From the NCBI GenBank assembly GCA_020636435.1, contig JACJXX010000002.1, positions 3,968,001-4,032,000 of the forward strand: a stretch of DNA of 64,000 bases. Direction: 5' to 3'. Under the pieces are notes generated by a model. The model was not told the origin of the DNA, ran no database searches, and worked only from the letters and a program-made list of their open reading frames with translations. The translations under genes and the position numbers were made by a program. Positions 10,401 through 19,876 of this stretch are shown here, one piece after another. The stretch's first letter is position 1. Each line of letters begins with the position of its first letter. The stretch is from Lewinellaceae bacterium. Its GTDB lineage: Bacteria; Bacteroidota; Bacteroidia; Chitinophagales; Saprospiraceae.

Positions 10401-12831
10401 GCAAATAGGGAGTAGGATAGCTGCCGGCATGAACGGCAAGGCGCTCTCCCTGAGTGCCGGTTACCTGAAACGAGTAGACATAATCCAGGCGGCAATCAAC
10501 AGGTTCATAATTATCCTTATTTGCAGCCCGGTCGAGAAAATGGACGTAGGCGCTCCAGGCATCGCTTTCCGATGCATAACCTTGAGTGCTGGCCATTTCC
10601 ACACTTCCCTGATCGGAAATCAACTGAAAGCGGTAAATCTCTTCATAAGGCGCCACCTTAAAATTGCTGAGCGTCCTCCTGCTCCAATCCGGTATGCCCA
10701 TAAGGGCCTTAACCCGTTGTTCCACTCCGGTTATGTTGCCGGTATTCCAGGTTCCCTCCTCATCCTGATAATTATAGGCCCGCCCCCGATTGCGGCTGAT
10801 ATTGGGATATTGCGACAAAAAAGCGGTTTTATCGCGGATAGTCCGGGCGGGGTCGTGCTGTTGGCCGTTCAAAGCAAACATCAGCAGGACGTAGTCGGTA
10901 AAGTGTTCGGAGAACCGGGCCAGCAGATGGTTCAGGAATTCGTCTCTGCGCTGGCAGTAAAGGGTTTGGCTCTCCGAAATCCGGTCCAGATAGCTGAGAT
11001 AGTTTAAGGGGCGGTAAACAATCTGGAAAGTATATTCGTGATCCAAAGGACGGTTAATGCGCTTATAGGCATCCTTCACAAAACCGAGAAATTTCAGCAC
11101 CTGAGCAGCTTCCAAAGCTGCTGCTTCTGTAAGGTAATGTTGGGCGCTTTTGACAAAAGGATGTTCCGCCTGGTTGCAGATGATGAAACGGAATTGTTCT
11201 TCCCCTTCTTCCTCAACCCTAACGATATATGAGCCTTTCTCCAGAATCCGGCGAAGAGACAAAATGGCCATATCCCGGCTTTCAGGAGTAGTTGGTGTTG
11301 GGACTCCTTCCCCTGGCCAGTAATAAGCAAAAGGCTGGCCGAACTGATCATCCGTTTCGTCAACCTGATAATGCACAAGCAGTTCCTCTATTCTTGGAAC
11401 ATCCTTTAGGGCTTGCACAAAATAAGTTTGCCAGCCCTCGGCCGGGCGTTCGCTTTCCTTCTGGAAGGAGAACAGATGGCGGATGTTGGACAACTGGCTC
11501 AGATAATTGGCCAAAAGCTGGTCAAAGAAAAGCAGGTAGCCTTTCAATTGCAGAGCCTGGGCAATGCGCTTTTCCGGCGCATCGGGCGCAAGTTCTCCTT
11601 CTCCAATACCGTAAACTAAGGGGAATTCGTTTTGTACAGAGCGGTATTCTTCCAGATCCTCCCGATACTTTCCTTCCGGAATAGGAAGGTCCAGGTCGTA
11701 GGGGCGCAGTTTGGTCTTTCGGAAATTGCTCAACCGTTTTTTAAAACGAGCGATGGTTTTTTTCTTGTCGGGATTAAAGGGCAGTTCTCCTTTGAAAAAG
11801 GTAAAGGCCGACAATTCGGAAGAGAGGCTGGGATGGCGGTCGCAATCCAGCGACAAAGACCAGGGCTCCATTCCGGAGTTGCTATTCCCATCGATATAGC
11901 TTTTAACAAAGAGCTTTTTGATGCCCCGGATCTCCGGAAGCTTTAGCAAAATATTATAGAGGTCGGAAGTGTGAATTTCCCGCCGCCTTTCCAGTTTTTC
12001 CAGGTCGCCGGGGTCGATAAAGCCATGGCTGTCCTGGGTGTAGGGACGGCCCTCAAATATCTCTTCCACCCTTTTTCCCTTCTGGATCAACTGTTTGAGG
12101 GTATAGAACGGAATGGTAGGGGAAAGGAACTCCTGAACCGTTTCGAGAATCTTCAACATGGTGTCCTCCGGAGAGGCGCCGGAAGCCAATTCAATTTCGG
12201 CGCAAACAGCAATATCCTCTTTTTCCAGCACAATGACATCCAGGAAGTCCTCGCACAGATTGCGGTGTTGATTCAAAACTCTTTTGACCGTGCTGACGAT
12301 CTCAGCAGGAGAAAGCCCTTCCCGGCCACTGTCTTCGAGGGCGGGGTTTTCCAGTTCCAGGTATACTCTGTAGAGCCCATTGAGGAGCAAGGGGGTTCCG
12401 GAGGCAGGTTGGGTAAACGTCAGCTCGCTTTCCTGGCAATCGACAAAAAGGCCGGCTTCTGCTCCCTGAGCCACTTCCAGCCAGGCATTGCGGACGCCAT
12501 CAATATCCAGCAGCAACTTTCGGTAATCAAGGATGGTCAAAGGATTACAGGAAAGAATCTGGGATGCCGTAAAGAAATTGTCTTCTTCTGCATCAACTTC
12601 CGGATCAGTCGCCAGAAGCTCTTCAATGGGGAGTTGGTTGCGATATCCGAGATCGAGAATGGCATAGATCAGGGCTTCCAGGATGGTAATGCCAGGATCG
12701 TGCAGGTTATGGTCCGTCCAAATCTCTCCTGAGAACCCTGCGAGATGATCCAGGCCTTCTTTCCGAAGGAACTGAAAATCGAGGTATTCAGCAAAAGGAT
12801 TTTCGGGTAATATGGTTAACGCTTTCGGCAT
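7444..12831 (-). CDS. Baseplate J-like/Afp12-type giant protein with repeated YegP-like modules
   Basis: The 1795-aa product begins with an ATG. At residues ~38-52 it carries WTDHNLHDPGITILEALIYA, the signature of Afp11/Afp12-type baseplate components ('DHNPHDPG.T.LE'). After residue ~500 it contains many similar beta-hairpin plus helix units of the form 'Y-x-F/Y-x-L-x-D ... G ... S/Y-x-T-x-x-A-x-x-A', for example YRFQLISDQGSVEM, YRYQLVDLLTDEVLW and YSFGIREQEGGLLW. They resemble the DUF1508/YegP fold. These may form an extended baseplate arm. The gene starts 110 bases after the stop of the 1449-aa gene and is followed within 45 bases by the 1324-aa gene. Product location is the extracellular or cytoplasmically assembled particle baseplate. 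Confidence 0.8.
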   Translation of the reverse strand: MPKALTILPENPFAEYLDFQFLRKEGLDHLAGFSGEIWTDHNLHDPGITILEALIYAILDLGYRNQLPIEELLATDPEVDAEEDNFFTASQILSCNPLTILDYRKLLLDIDGVRNAWLEVAQGAEAGLFVDCQESELTFTQPASGTPLLLNGLYRVYLELENPALEDSGREGLSPAEIVSTVKRVLNQHRNLCEDFLDVIVLEKEDIAVCAEIELASGASPEDTMLKILETVQEFLSPTIPFYTLKQLIQKGKRVEEIFEGRPYTQDSHGFIDPGDLEKLERRREIHTSDLYNILLKLPEIRGIKKLFVKSYIDGNSNSGMEPWSLSLDCDRHPSLSSELSAFTFFKGELPFNPDKKKTIARFKKRLSNFRKTKLRPYDLDLPIPEGKYREDLEEYRSVQNEFPLVYGIGEGELAPDAPEKRIAQALQLKGYLLFFDQLLANYLSQLSNIRHLFSFQKESERPAEGWQTYFVQALKDVPRIEELLVHYQVDETDDQFGQPFAYYWPGEGVPTPTTPESRDMAILSLRRILEKGSYIVRVEEEGEEQFRFIICNQAEHPFVKSAQHYLTEAAALEAAQVLKFLGFVKDAYKRINRPLDHEYTFQIVYRPLNYLSYLDRISESQTLYCQRRDEFLNHLLARFSEHFTDYVLLMFALNGQQHDPARTIRDKTAFLSQYPNISRNRGRAYNYQDEEGTWNTGNITGVEQRVKALMGIPDWSRRTLSNFKVAPYEEIYRFQLISDQGSVEMASTQGYASESDAWSAYVHFLDRAANKDNYEPVDCRLDYVYSFQVTGTQGERLAVHAGSYPTPYLRDEALNRLSNWIRQNLSDLKTQDPEVENVFVPTPLCLEAPGSPAYRFLLIDEEEFFARHPKMYKNISRYREAKTELMGRKDNIRDYYSGICLGQGAAVVRMGRGKYRYQLVDLLTDEVLWRSFRSFATEEAAFTAFQAEFFRVVEVARNQGRYLIRQEEGTPQLFLKNEEGEDWVYAPAVPEETDPDLGLDLVAKRRFLHARCYPVVRIQDPALEEGCDPKEPAREQYSFRVIFLRPEDVSVTIEETRAVFELASDGTVDWEGVLRYPTVLDAWKGFQNFLTLLANKDNWLSPYDQKENKYGIALGEVMLAGQQFYSSAEAAWEGTKDFLYHIQQEDSAHPFLDYGANCHCSFRVGSGDYRIATHPYHYSTPAEREVVLSCLQARGRKREKFFSLFEQEIFKDEGNTSGGSNAGKKYSFGIREQEGGLLWRSTKFFATKAEAERAYEKEHLSILELAKWPEHYDFLKTGGTCTIQLRDEKGAVVAVVDTVFQAAENQKRFLAIRKRIILAWLNPVVQAEDGDYRFELFDFGFDHRRLQAMAREMMAENGSSNPALELPCELNDEDILSAEPSSDPENAMPGDCGEEEKKYLKDLFDASFSGEVVLVSVKTYSNRHDLDCALDWLAERLSLFRRADSYQRDRISGCVALGIDFVNPNEILARHPRTYLLDSECEQALQRMKGNVNAEGFHVLEHILLRPAPDSALPFHFEVKDAEGESLAISVSAYPSREEAALKLSEFVSEVKSAANALGTKVNRAWWENGAQLLDEDCQPLSVWCRPCLGENALWQALNSLKDLQESHVEIVATKGNLCLEALPEICIDPAECFSLPEFQAQGAGACWEEAVPEENAYDYYLPDADPYSFWVSVILPFWPERFQNRNFRTFFANTIRRELPAYVAARILWVSPEKLKVFELAYRQWLVAKSCAENSASLPEEEREKRLMQLKFFQKRLACVLFDLKNEYQPATLFDCEGRDNTNVVLLDQTKLG

Positions 12832-12940
12832 CAGCTTGCACTGTGGTTTTTCAAGATTTAGTTAATAAAAACCGCCCTATACTTCAGTTTTTTCTTCTTT
12901 GCAGCCTCCGGGGTTAAGAGAACTCAACATTGAGGCCCGA

Positions 12941-15900
12941 TCAGAGGATGGCCTCAAACCGGATTTCTCCGGGAACCAAAATTGAGCGAGCCGACCGGGC
13001 CGCCAACTCCGGGACATTCTTCCCGTCGGCCCCGAACATTTCAAAATCGGTGACAAAGTCTACATAGTCCTGTTTTTCCACCAATCCAAGTATAGTGGAC
13101 CGGAATACCCGCCCTCCAAAAGCAATATTGGAAGTGGGGTCGAACGCCCAGGGCGCTAAGAGTTCTCTAACGTCTTCTCTCAGTTGCTCCTTAAAATAAT
13201 TGGCGTCAATGCCTTTGGCGAATTTGACTTTCGCCTCCACATGGACCGGCTCGTAGTCTGGATTGAGCGCGCGAATCCGAGCGAAGGGGGATGTCTTCTG
13301 CCGGATAAAGGCTTCGATCTTCTCCAATAAGGCCAGGGAAGCTTTCGGTTCAAACCGCTCTGAGAACCCCAGCTGGCGCAGGTCGGGAATAACTACAATG
13401 GTAATAAAGCCAGGCGCCAGGTGGTTGTCCCCGCTGGCAGGGCCGCGCCGCCCCAGCGTATGCGTAATGCATTTGACCTTGTAGATGCCGGGAAACTGAT
13501 CCAGGATAAGGCGCTCAAAATCAAACAGCGTTATGGCCCTGCCCTTGTGCCGCAACCGCTCGCTTACTCGGGTGTAATACGCTTCGCCTGCTTCCCTGGG
13601 GCGCCCGTCAAAGGAAGGATAGGCCTGCAAAACGCCCTTCAGCGCACCGATATTCTCCACTGGTTTTGCGATCATTTCCGCGTCCAGGCTTTTCTTAAGC
13701 CGGGCGGGATCGTTGCCCTTATCGACAAAAGTCACCCGCGCTGCTTGTGCGTGCACAGCGATGCTTTCACTTACCGCCTCGGCGCGCTCCTTTACAGAAA
13801 CTTTGAGCCAGTAAGTGCCCGAAGGCAGGATGGTATTGTCGTTGGTAATATCCTTGGGGATGGACAGCTTGATCACTCCCGGCCCGAGAAGGCCATCGGT
13901 TTCATCGGAAAGGATATTAAATTCCTTGCGCAGTTCCTTCCACTGGTTGCCCGACAAGTAATGCCACTGGATATCCGCCCGTTCCATGAAGGGGTCCGCA
14001 GTGGATTCGGCCATCTGAAACAACAACTGAATAGTGCCTCCGGGCGCCAACCCCTGCAAGCCGATAAAGAGCGAACCCTGATCGATAAACTTCGGGAGCA
14101 GTTCCGGAGCGCTTTCCCCGGCGGCAAGAGGCTCGACCTTTCTTTCCAGGAAAGCGCCATCATAGGGGTAGAGGTGGAAAAACCGAATCTGGTTCGCCGC
14201 CGCAAATGCTTCGTAGTGGACCTTAAAGCCGGAAACAGTAGGGGTATACGGCTCAATGGGTACCGGAATCTTTGGGGGTACCGGATCAGTACCGTTTGGG
14301 GTTGTTTTAGAACCGAAAAAATACAATTTGAGTTTTTCGGAAGTCGGCAGCACCCCCGTCTCCAGCAGTTCCAACAGTTCCAGCGCATAAGCGGCTCCGA
14401 CGTTGGACACATCCACCTGGCTCTGCCCGGCGCCATTTTCTTGGAATTGCTTGGCTATGGCAGTTAACTTGGCAAAAACGCCATCTTCATCATTGAGAAG
14501 ACTATCCAGGCTTTGCAACCAGTTATTTATGTTTTGTTCGCTTGGGATATCTGCGTCAAATTCGACATTAATATTAACTAATGCTGCTATTGCCTGGTCA
14601 ATTTTGTTTTTCACTGTATTGATTTCACCTTCCCAAAAGGCTTTTTCCAAACTTCCTTCATAGTATTTCAAGGCCCCATACAAGGGGTTTTCAATTACTG
14701 AATCGAAGTAACCGGCAACTTCTGCCAGAAGAGCCTCCAAACTATCGCCAGTGCGTTTGGTAAGGTGTGCGTATTCTGTCGTGTCCAAATATAAAGCACT
14801 ATCTACTGTTCCGGCTGGTGTGGCGGCATTGCTGCCTACAGCCAACAGTTGCCGGCCCAACGCCTGGGAAAATTCACCGTGCAAAAAGTCCTGCGGTTTC
14901 AAGGTGAAGCGCAAAAAGCCGGATATGGAATTGACATTGAACTCGGTAAGTTCTTCCGCGATACGGACCCCCCGAAGCACCTTGGGGCTGAGCTTGAAGG
15001 AGATGGAGCGTTCGGCCAGGGGTTTCAGCCCCATGCTTTCGAATAAAGCCTCGGAAGACGGCGCTGTGATCTTGTTCCAATTCCGGTTTTGGAGCAGGCT
15101 AACGTCCACCATGAAGTCGCTTGAAGTTGGTTTATCCAAATCTCCCTTCTGGTATCCCAGGTAATGATCTTCAAAAGAAACCTGCGGCAGGCCTTCCCAG
15201 CTCAGGTCCAGGTCGAGTTTGGTTATATTTTTCTGAAAAATTTCCCGGCTGCCCATGTAAAACTGAGACCCCACACGGGGGGTTGGCCCGAAGGGTTGAA
15301 AGGGGTTATCGGGATTTAGCAGCCCTCCATCATTTTGGAGCACGAGGCTGCGGACATTGTTGACGGCAACTTTGATCTCAATCTGGCGAATTTCCAGGAA
15401 CCGAAAATAATGGTAGAGGGCTGTCTGCTCGGCGCCAATGGGCCCAAATGGTTTGAAGTTGTGATTGTATTCCAGTTTTACAGCAGGCCCATTCACCGGC
15501 ATGCCTGCGCCATGAGCTTCCGGGTCGAAATCTACTACCGGCGGGAAAGCTTCATCCAGGGTGAGTTCGAACACCAGCCGGAAGCGGCCCGTCTCTTCCT
15601 GGTCGGCATCCCACTCTTTTACCAGGTAGGAATTGATCTCCTGAACCGGCGCCCATTCCTTTTCTCCCGTCAGAAAAACAGAAAAAACAGACTGGCGCTC
15701 CGCATATTTAAAGAGCAGGCCCTTCTGCTCGGAATTGAGGCTTAAATGGCGTTCTACAATATTATCCAGGAAGGCCTGCTTGCCGTTCTGCCATTTATTC
15801 TTCAACACATTTTCCACAATATCGCCCTCGTAGCCATTTTCCGTGAGCGCGGCGATGGTATTATCCGTGAGGGCAAACTGGGTTTTCACGGCCGTTTCCA

Positions 15901-17290
15901 ATGCCGAAATGCCGGCGAGGATTTTTTCCAGAAAATCCTTGTCAAAGGTAAACGCCAGTTGAATGGTGCGGTTTCCTTCCTTAAGCAGCAGAACGCTGGA
16001 GGACAGGATCATTCCCAAACTGGCAAAAGGATAGTTTTGGTAGAAAGGAGCGGCGCCGTTGCCCGGCTCCACCAACAATTTGCTTTTTTTTTCGCCCAGG
16101 GTCTCCCAACTTGCCGCCCCTTCATCTTTAAAGCCCTCTCCTTGCCCGTCGGCGGAGTCGGCTTGAGGCGCCTGGTAAATGCCTTTAACCCGGTAAAGCG
16201 CATCCTCCAGTTCAGGATCATTGGGGTCCAGATCGGTTTTTTCCTGGTCGAGGAAGAGGGTGCGCAGGCTCTCTACCTGAGTTTTATTGACCACCATATC
16301 CTCGTCCAGGCGAAAGTGGATTTCAGCTCCGGTTGCATCTTTTCCCGCGCTGAATTCGGTACCTGCCTCTATAAAAAGGACGCCTACCTGTTTGGCAAGT
16401 TCAAAGACCAGGTGGGCCTTGTCGGGAACGGCATCTTTTTCTTGTAACTGCAGGACTTGAGTATAGAAAAAATCAAGGTGTTTCTTAGTGAGGGCATTGA
16501 GATCGTTCCGGGTATACTTGAACAACTCCAGAAAGGTATAAAAAAGCCCGAGATGAGGTTGATGCAGCTGATTTTGTTCAACCTCTTGCCTCAAGGCGAC
16601 TCCTGCCTGTTCTACAATCTTGCGCAGGCCTTCCAAAAAAAGCCGGAAAATCTCATATAGGCGGGCAGATACTTGCTGGAAGCGCTGGCGAGGGTTTTGG
16701 TGGCCGGTGGCAAGAGCCGGGTCGGTAGCGAGAATCTCCTGGAAGCTCAGGCCCCATCCCGCCTGGAAGTTAAAGAGGTTGAGGGGCGGCCGGTAGCCCC
16801 ATTGCCCGGCGGTGTTGGCAATAGAAATCAGGCGAGCAAGCGCAGGGCTAAGCGTGGTTTGAATAATGCTTTCGATAAGCCCGCCCAAATCTGAGCCGTT
16901 TTCCGACAAACTGCTGCGCCAGTAATCGATCTGGTCGGCGAGGCCGTACTGATAATCCATCAAAAATTGGAGCGACTCCAGTTCGGGGTTCAAGCTGGCG
17001 GCGCCTGCCAAACCGGCATACTCTGTTTCAACCTTATCCACGTCAAAGAGAGAGATGCGGGCAAGCTGAAATGGCAGGCTATTTCTGAAAAAGGCGAGCC
17101 AATCGTCCTTTTGTAAAGTTTGATCGTAATAATTTACCTGCCGGGCATATTCGTAAACGAAATCCAAGATGTCTTCCAGGCGCCTCCCGTCGATTTGTAC
17201 ATAATCCGGCGACAAGGCAGGCAAACGGCGGTCTTCCTGGCTCCGGCCGTCTCTAACCAAGGGATGTGTTTGTCTGGATAATTGACTCAT
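12941..17290 (-). CDS. Baseplate J-like protein (Afp11-type)
   Basis: The 1449-aa product begins MSQLSRQTHPLVRDGR and continues with DYVQIDGRRLEDILDFVYEY, the N-terminal region typical of the large baseplate proteins of Bacteroidetes eCIS. The C-terminal ~270 residues contain RVSERLRHKGRAITLFDFE and IYKVKCITHT, the conserved part of the baseplate_J/gp47 family that builds the wedge around the spike. No signal peptide is seen. It is preceded by gp25 (59 bases upstream) and followed by the Afp12-like gene, matching the gp25-Afp11-Afp12 order of known loci. Its length is longer than Afp11 itself, as is common in Bacteroidetes. The exact assignment (Afp11 versus Afp12) is inferred from order. Confidence 0.85.
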   Translation of the reverse strand: MSQLSRQTHPLVRDGRSQEDRRLPALSPDYVQIDGRRLEDILDFVYEYARQVNYYDQTLQKDDWLAFFRNSLPFQLARISLFDVDKVETEYAGLAGAASLNPELESLQFLMDYQYGLADQIDYWRSSLSENGSDLGGLIESIIQTTLSPALARLISIANTAGQWGYRPPLNLFNFQAGWGLSFQEILATDPALATGHQNPRQRFQQVSARLYEIFRLFLEGLRKIVEQAGVALRQEVEQNQLHQPHLGLFYTFLELFKYTRNDLNALTKKHLDFFYTQVLQLQEKDAVPDKAHLVFELAKQVGVLFIEAGTEFSAGKDATGAEIHFRLDEDMVVNKTQVESLRTLFLDQEKTDLDPNDPELEDALYRVKGIYQAPQADSADGQGEGFKDEGAASWETLGEKKSKLLVEPGNGAAPFYQNYPFASLGMILSSSVLLLKEGNRTIQLAFTFDKDFLEKILAGISALETAVKTQFALTDNTIAALTENGYEGDIVENVLKNKWQNGKQAFLDNIVERHLSLNSEQKGLLFKYAERQSVFSVFLTGEKEWAPVQEINSYLVKEWDADQEETGRFRLVFELTLDEAFPPVVDFDPEAHGAGMPVNGPAVKLEYNHNFKPFGPIGAEQTALYHYFRFLEIRQIEIKVAVNNVRSLVLQNDGGLLNPDNPFQPFGPTPRVGSQFYMGSREIFQKNITKLDLDLSWEGLPQVSFEDHYLGYQKGDLDKPTSSDFMVDVSLLQNRNWNKITAPSSEALFESMGLKPLAERSISFKLSPKVLRGVRIAEELTEFNVNSISGFLRFTLKPQDFLHGEFSQALGRQLLAVGSNAATPAGTVDSALYLDTTEYAHLTKRTGDSLEALLAEVAGYFDSVIENPLYGALKYYEGSLEKAFWEGEINTVKNKIDQAIAALVNINVEFDADIPSEQNINNWLQSLDSLLNDEDGVFAKLTAIAKQFQENGAGQSQVDVSNVGAAYALELLELLETGVLPTSEKLKLYFFGSKTTPNGTDPVPPKIPVPIEPYTPTVSGFKVHYEAFAAANQIRFFHLYPYDGAFLERKVEPLAAGESAPELLPKFIDQGSLFIGLQGLAPGGTIQLLFQMAESTADPFMERADIQWHYLSGNQWKELRKEFNILSDETDGLLGPGVIKLSIPKDITNDNTILPSGTYWLKVSVKERAEAVSESIAVHAQAARVTFVDKGNDPARLKKSLDAEMIAKPVENIGALKGVLQAYPSFDGRPREAGEAYYTRVSERLRHKGRAITLFDFERLILDQFPGIYKVKCITHTLGRRGPASGDNHLAPGFITIVVIPDLRQLGFSERFEPKASLALLEKIEAFIRQKTSPFARIRALNPDYEPVHVEAKVKFAKGIDANYFKEQLREDVRELLAPWAFDPTSNIAFGGRVFRSTILGLVEKQDYVDFVTDFEMFGADGKNVPELAARSARSILVPGEIRFEAIL

Positions 17291-17349
17291 TAGAAGACTC
17301 TTGTGATTTTATGGTTTCGCTTTTTCGCTTTTTCTGATGCCCGGAAAGG

Positions 17350-17775
17350 TCAAGGGCCCACACCTTCATTCACGTAGAAATCGTACACGAAATTGAAACG
17401 GGAATTCGTTTCCCGGATATGATAATCAATGGAAATCTGCAACCGGCCGCGCACCGCATCAAAAGAATCGGATTCCGATATTTCTATCAACTCGACTTTT
17501 ATTCGAGGCTCGAAATACAGGATGGCGGTTTCCACCAGGTCTTTGATAAAAGTAATCAGGGAGGTATTCATGGGCTCGAAGAGATAGTCCCTCAGGTTGC
17601 ATCCGTACTCCGGTTGCAAGACCCGTTCCCCCAAGCTGGTCGACAATAATATATGCAAGCTTTGATTGATATCCTCCTCAGCTTCTGCCATTTCAACCGT
17701 GCCTTCATCCGCTTCGAAAGTTGGTGGGAAAGACCATCCCCGTCCCAAAAAGGGTTTTTCTTCCAGCATAATCAT
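17350..17775 (-). CDS. GPW/gp25 family baseplate wedge protein (Afp9-like)
   Basis: The 141-aa protein carries the gp25-like fold: EEDINQSLHILLSTSLGERV, then the highly conserved PEYGCNLRDYLFEP, and a C-terminal beta region ending in NFVYDFYVN. In phage T4 and in eCIS/T6SS (TssE) this protein links the baseplate wedge to the first sheath ring. The length is normal for the family. It lies 25 bases downstream of the PAAR gene and 59 bases upstream of the Afp11-like gene. The start chosen is the first ATG (17773-17775); a second Met is two codons later. Confidence 0.95.
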   Translation of the reverse strand: MIMLEEKPFLGRGWSFPPTFEADEGTVEMAEAEEDINQSLHILLSTSLGERVLQPEYGCNLRDYLFEPMNTSLITFIKDLVETAILYFEPRIKVELIEISESDSFDAVRGRLQISIDYHIRETNSRFNFVYDFYVNEGVGP

Positions 17776-17800
17776 TCAATAATTGATGCGTAAAAAATAA

Positions 17801-18088
17801 TCAGCCGATCATAACCGTAAAGCAACCCAGGACGATTGAACCACCATGGGCGCAGGTATCGCCAAGGCGGGCAGCGGGTTTCCCTCCGATCATAACGGTT
17901 GTGGACCCCATGGCCACCGTGTCGGGAGGGCCGGTACAAGTGAGCATATCCCCTACCCGCAAAGCCGGCATTCCTCCGATCAGAACCGTTGGTTCTCCCG
18001 GGGGGAGCGCCGGGCCGCCTACATGAGGGACAACTCCCGTCACCATAGGGCAAACATGCATATCGCCTACTCTTGCTGCTGGTGGCAT
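17801..18088 (-). CDS. PAAR-domain spike tip protein (Afp10-like)
   Basis: A 95-aa single-domain PAAR protein. It shows the repeated 'P-A-A-R-x-G-D' pattern (PPAARVGDMHVCP near the start, PALRVGDMLTC in the middle, PAARLGDTCAHGG near the end) and ends FTVMIG. Conserved Cys and His residues (HVCP, VPHVGG, CAHGG) would supply the metal site that sharpens the cone on top of the VgrG-like spike. There is no C-terminal extension, so it carries no fused effector. It follows the VgrG gene by 18 bases. Confidence 0.96.
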   Translation of the reverse strand: MPPAARVGDMHVCPMVTGVVPHVGGPALPPGEPTVLIGGMPALRVGDMLTCTGPPDTVAMGSTTVMIGGKPAARLGDTCAHGGSIVLGCFTVMIG

Positions 18089-18106
18089 ATATTGAAGTTT
18101 TTTGTA

Positions 18107-19876
18107 TCAATTGATCTTAACCAAAGACCCTTTGACTTCAGCAATTGCCGATGTCTTCAAAGTAGCGCCGGCAGATCCTTCCGCCTCGAATTTTGCACTG
18201 GCTTTAATACCGACGTTTAAGCCTTCTGCTTTCAGGTCCTGGGCGGCTTTTATGTCGATCTTGCCGCCGGCCTCGATCTTGATGTCCTTGGGGCTGTTGA
18301 TTTCAATGCCCTTGTCGTTGAGTACTATCTTGTTATCGTTCTGGTCCTTGATCTCAATGGATGTTGTATCCTCATCAATGATGATATGATTTCCCGCCGG
18401 GGTATCGATAGTGATCGTTTTGGTTTCATCGTTGAAAAGGATTCGCATATTTTCCCGGGTAAAAATGCCCTTTTCATGGTTGGTGTCCTTGGCTTCAAGC
18501 GGAGCGGGTTTGGCGCTGCTATGCAACATGCCCAGCACCACAGCATCCCGGGGATCATTGTTGATGAAACCGACAATAACCTCGTCATCGACCTCTGGCC
18601 TCCAGAATGTTCCCCGGTTCGCGCCGGCATCCAAAAGCGCCGCCCGGGCCCAGATGCCCTTGGCGTCATTATCGATGATGGGCAGTTTCACTTGTATGCG
18701 GTGTTCTCCGTCGGGATCCTCTTCCAGCTTGACTACTTTGCCGATATGAAGGCCATTGATGCCGGGCAACAAGCCGGCTGCGGGTGCCTCGGTAATATCT
18801 TTATTCCTGGCAAACCAATCCGGTTCAAGGCCAAACTGGGCAGTGGTGAGCCATCCGCCATTCACCAGTTCGTGCCGGATTCCGGTAATGTAAGCCTTGC
18901 CGTTGAAGCGGTCGCCGAAGCCTTTCAACTCGACGGTCACGCCTGGTTTAACGTTTGCCGTTCCTTTGAACTTTACCTTGCCCCGAATTTTGGCCAGGCG
19001 GCTTTTCAACATGGCGGCATCCGCCCAGGCTTGAAGTTCTTCGGTCGGCAGGTGTCCGCTGTGGCGCAATTCAAACTTATCCAAACCAATGGCATCGGAA
19101 AGCGTGGATCCATCGAGGTTCCCGAATTCCTTAAAGGACGAACTGCTGCTTTCGGCTTGAAAAAGCGCCTGGTCAGCATAATCCCAGGATTTGCCCTCCA
19201 CGGCCTTCCACTGGTAACGCGATTCCATCTCCGCTTCAAAGTCAATGACAGTAGCGCCGTAAATCAGCGTCAGCGCCGGCGAGGCCGTTTCAGGCGGAGC
19301 AATATCCACCTTGCCATCGCTGGCCAGAACCAACATACCATTGACCTCAGCCCGCATCATCACAAAATCCCAGTCGGTAGAATAGTGTTGGACGACCTCC
19401 TTGTGCTTTACCTTTGTGGCTTTCACATCTCCGGCAAAGCCGCCGAGAAGCTCCTGGATGATCTCGCTGTCTTTCTTCTCCTCGAAGTATTTGTTCTTCC
19501 GCCCAAGGGTCATCTTCACGCATTCGTCCTTACAGTCCACCACCAGGGAAGAGCCGCCGCTGCCGCCCACTTTGATGGCGTGCTTTACAACCACCCCTTT
19601 AAAGACGACCTCGTTGTTGCCGTCTCGTCCGGCTTTAATGGTTATTTTTTTGCCGGGGATAAAGACATCGGCGCTGCTGATCTCGAAAGTTTCCTCTGAA
19701 GGGTCGCCATCCACGATGACCAATTTGGCGAAGGGAATGCGGTTGGCTTCTTTACTGACAGATACCGAAATGACCTGATAAGTCGGGTCAATTGCGGCAC
19801 CTTCCGATAAGATATCGAAAGTGATGAAATCACTTTTTGATTGCGCTTCGTTGGGAATCACTCTTTCGTTGCTCAT
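18107..19876 (-). CDS. VgrG-like central spike protein (Afp8-like)
   Basis: The 589-aa product combines a gp27-like N-terminal half (through DLEPDWFARN-type sequence near residue 360), a gp5 OB-fold module (GKVVKLEEDPDGEHRIQVKL, then FWRPEVDDEVIVGF and DPRDAVVLGML), and a C-terminal triple beta-helix with short repeats (IIIDEDTTSIEIKDQNDN, then KIEAGGKIDIKAAQDL). This trimeric spike punctures the target membrane and carries the PAAR tip encoded next. Its ATG overlaps the stop of the upstream LysM gene (ATGA, 19873-19876), so translation is probably coupled. There is no extra C-terminal effector domain. Confidence 0.95.
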   Translation of the reverse strand: MSNERVIPNEAQSKSDFITFDILSEGAAIDPTYQVISVSVSKEANRIPFAKLVIVDGDPSEETFEISSADVFIPGKKITIKAGRDGNNEVVFKGVVVKHAIKVGGSGGSSLVVDCKDECVKMTLGRKNKYFEEKKDSEIIQELLGGFAGDVKATKVKHKEVVQHYSTDWDFVMMRAEVNGMLVLASDGKVDIAPPETASPALTLIYGATVIDFEAEMESRYQWKAVEGKSWDYADQALFQAESSSSSFKEFGNLDGSTLSDAIGLDKFELRHSGHLPTEELQAWADAAMLKSRLAKIRGKVKFKGTANVKPGVTVELKGFGDRFNGKAYITGIRHELVNGGWLTTAQFGLEPDWFARNKDITEAPAAGLLPGINGLHIGKVVKLEEDPDGEHRIQVKLPIIDNDAKGIWARAALLDAGANRGTFWRPEVDDEVIVGFINNDPRDAVVLGMLHSSAKPAPLEAKDTNHEKGIFTRENMRILFNDETKTITIDTPAGNHIIIDEDTTSIEIKDQNDNKIVLNDKGIEINSPKDIKIEAGGKIDIKAAQDLKAEGLNVGIKASAKFEAEGSAGATLKTSAIAEVKGSLVKIN

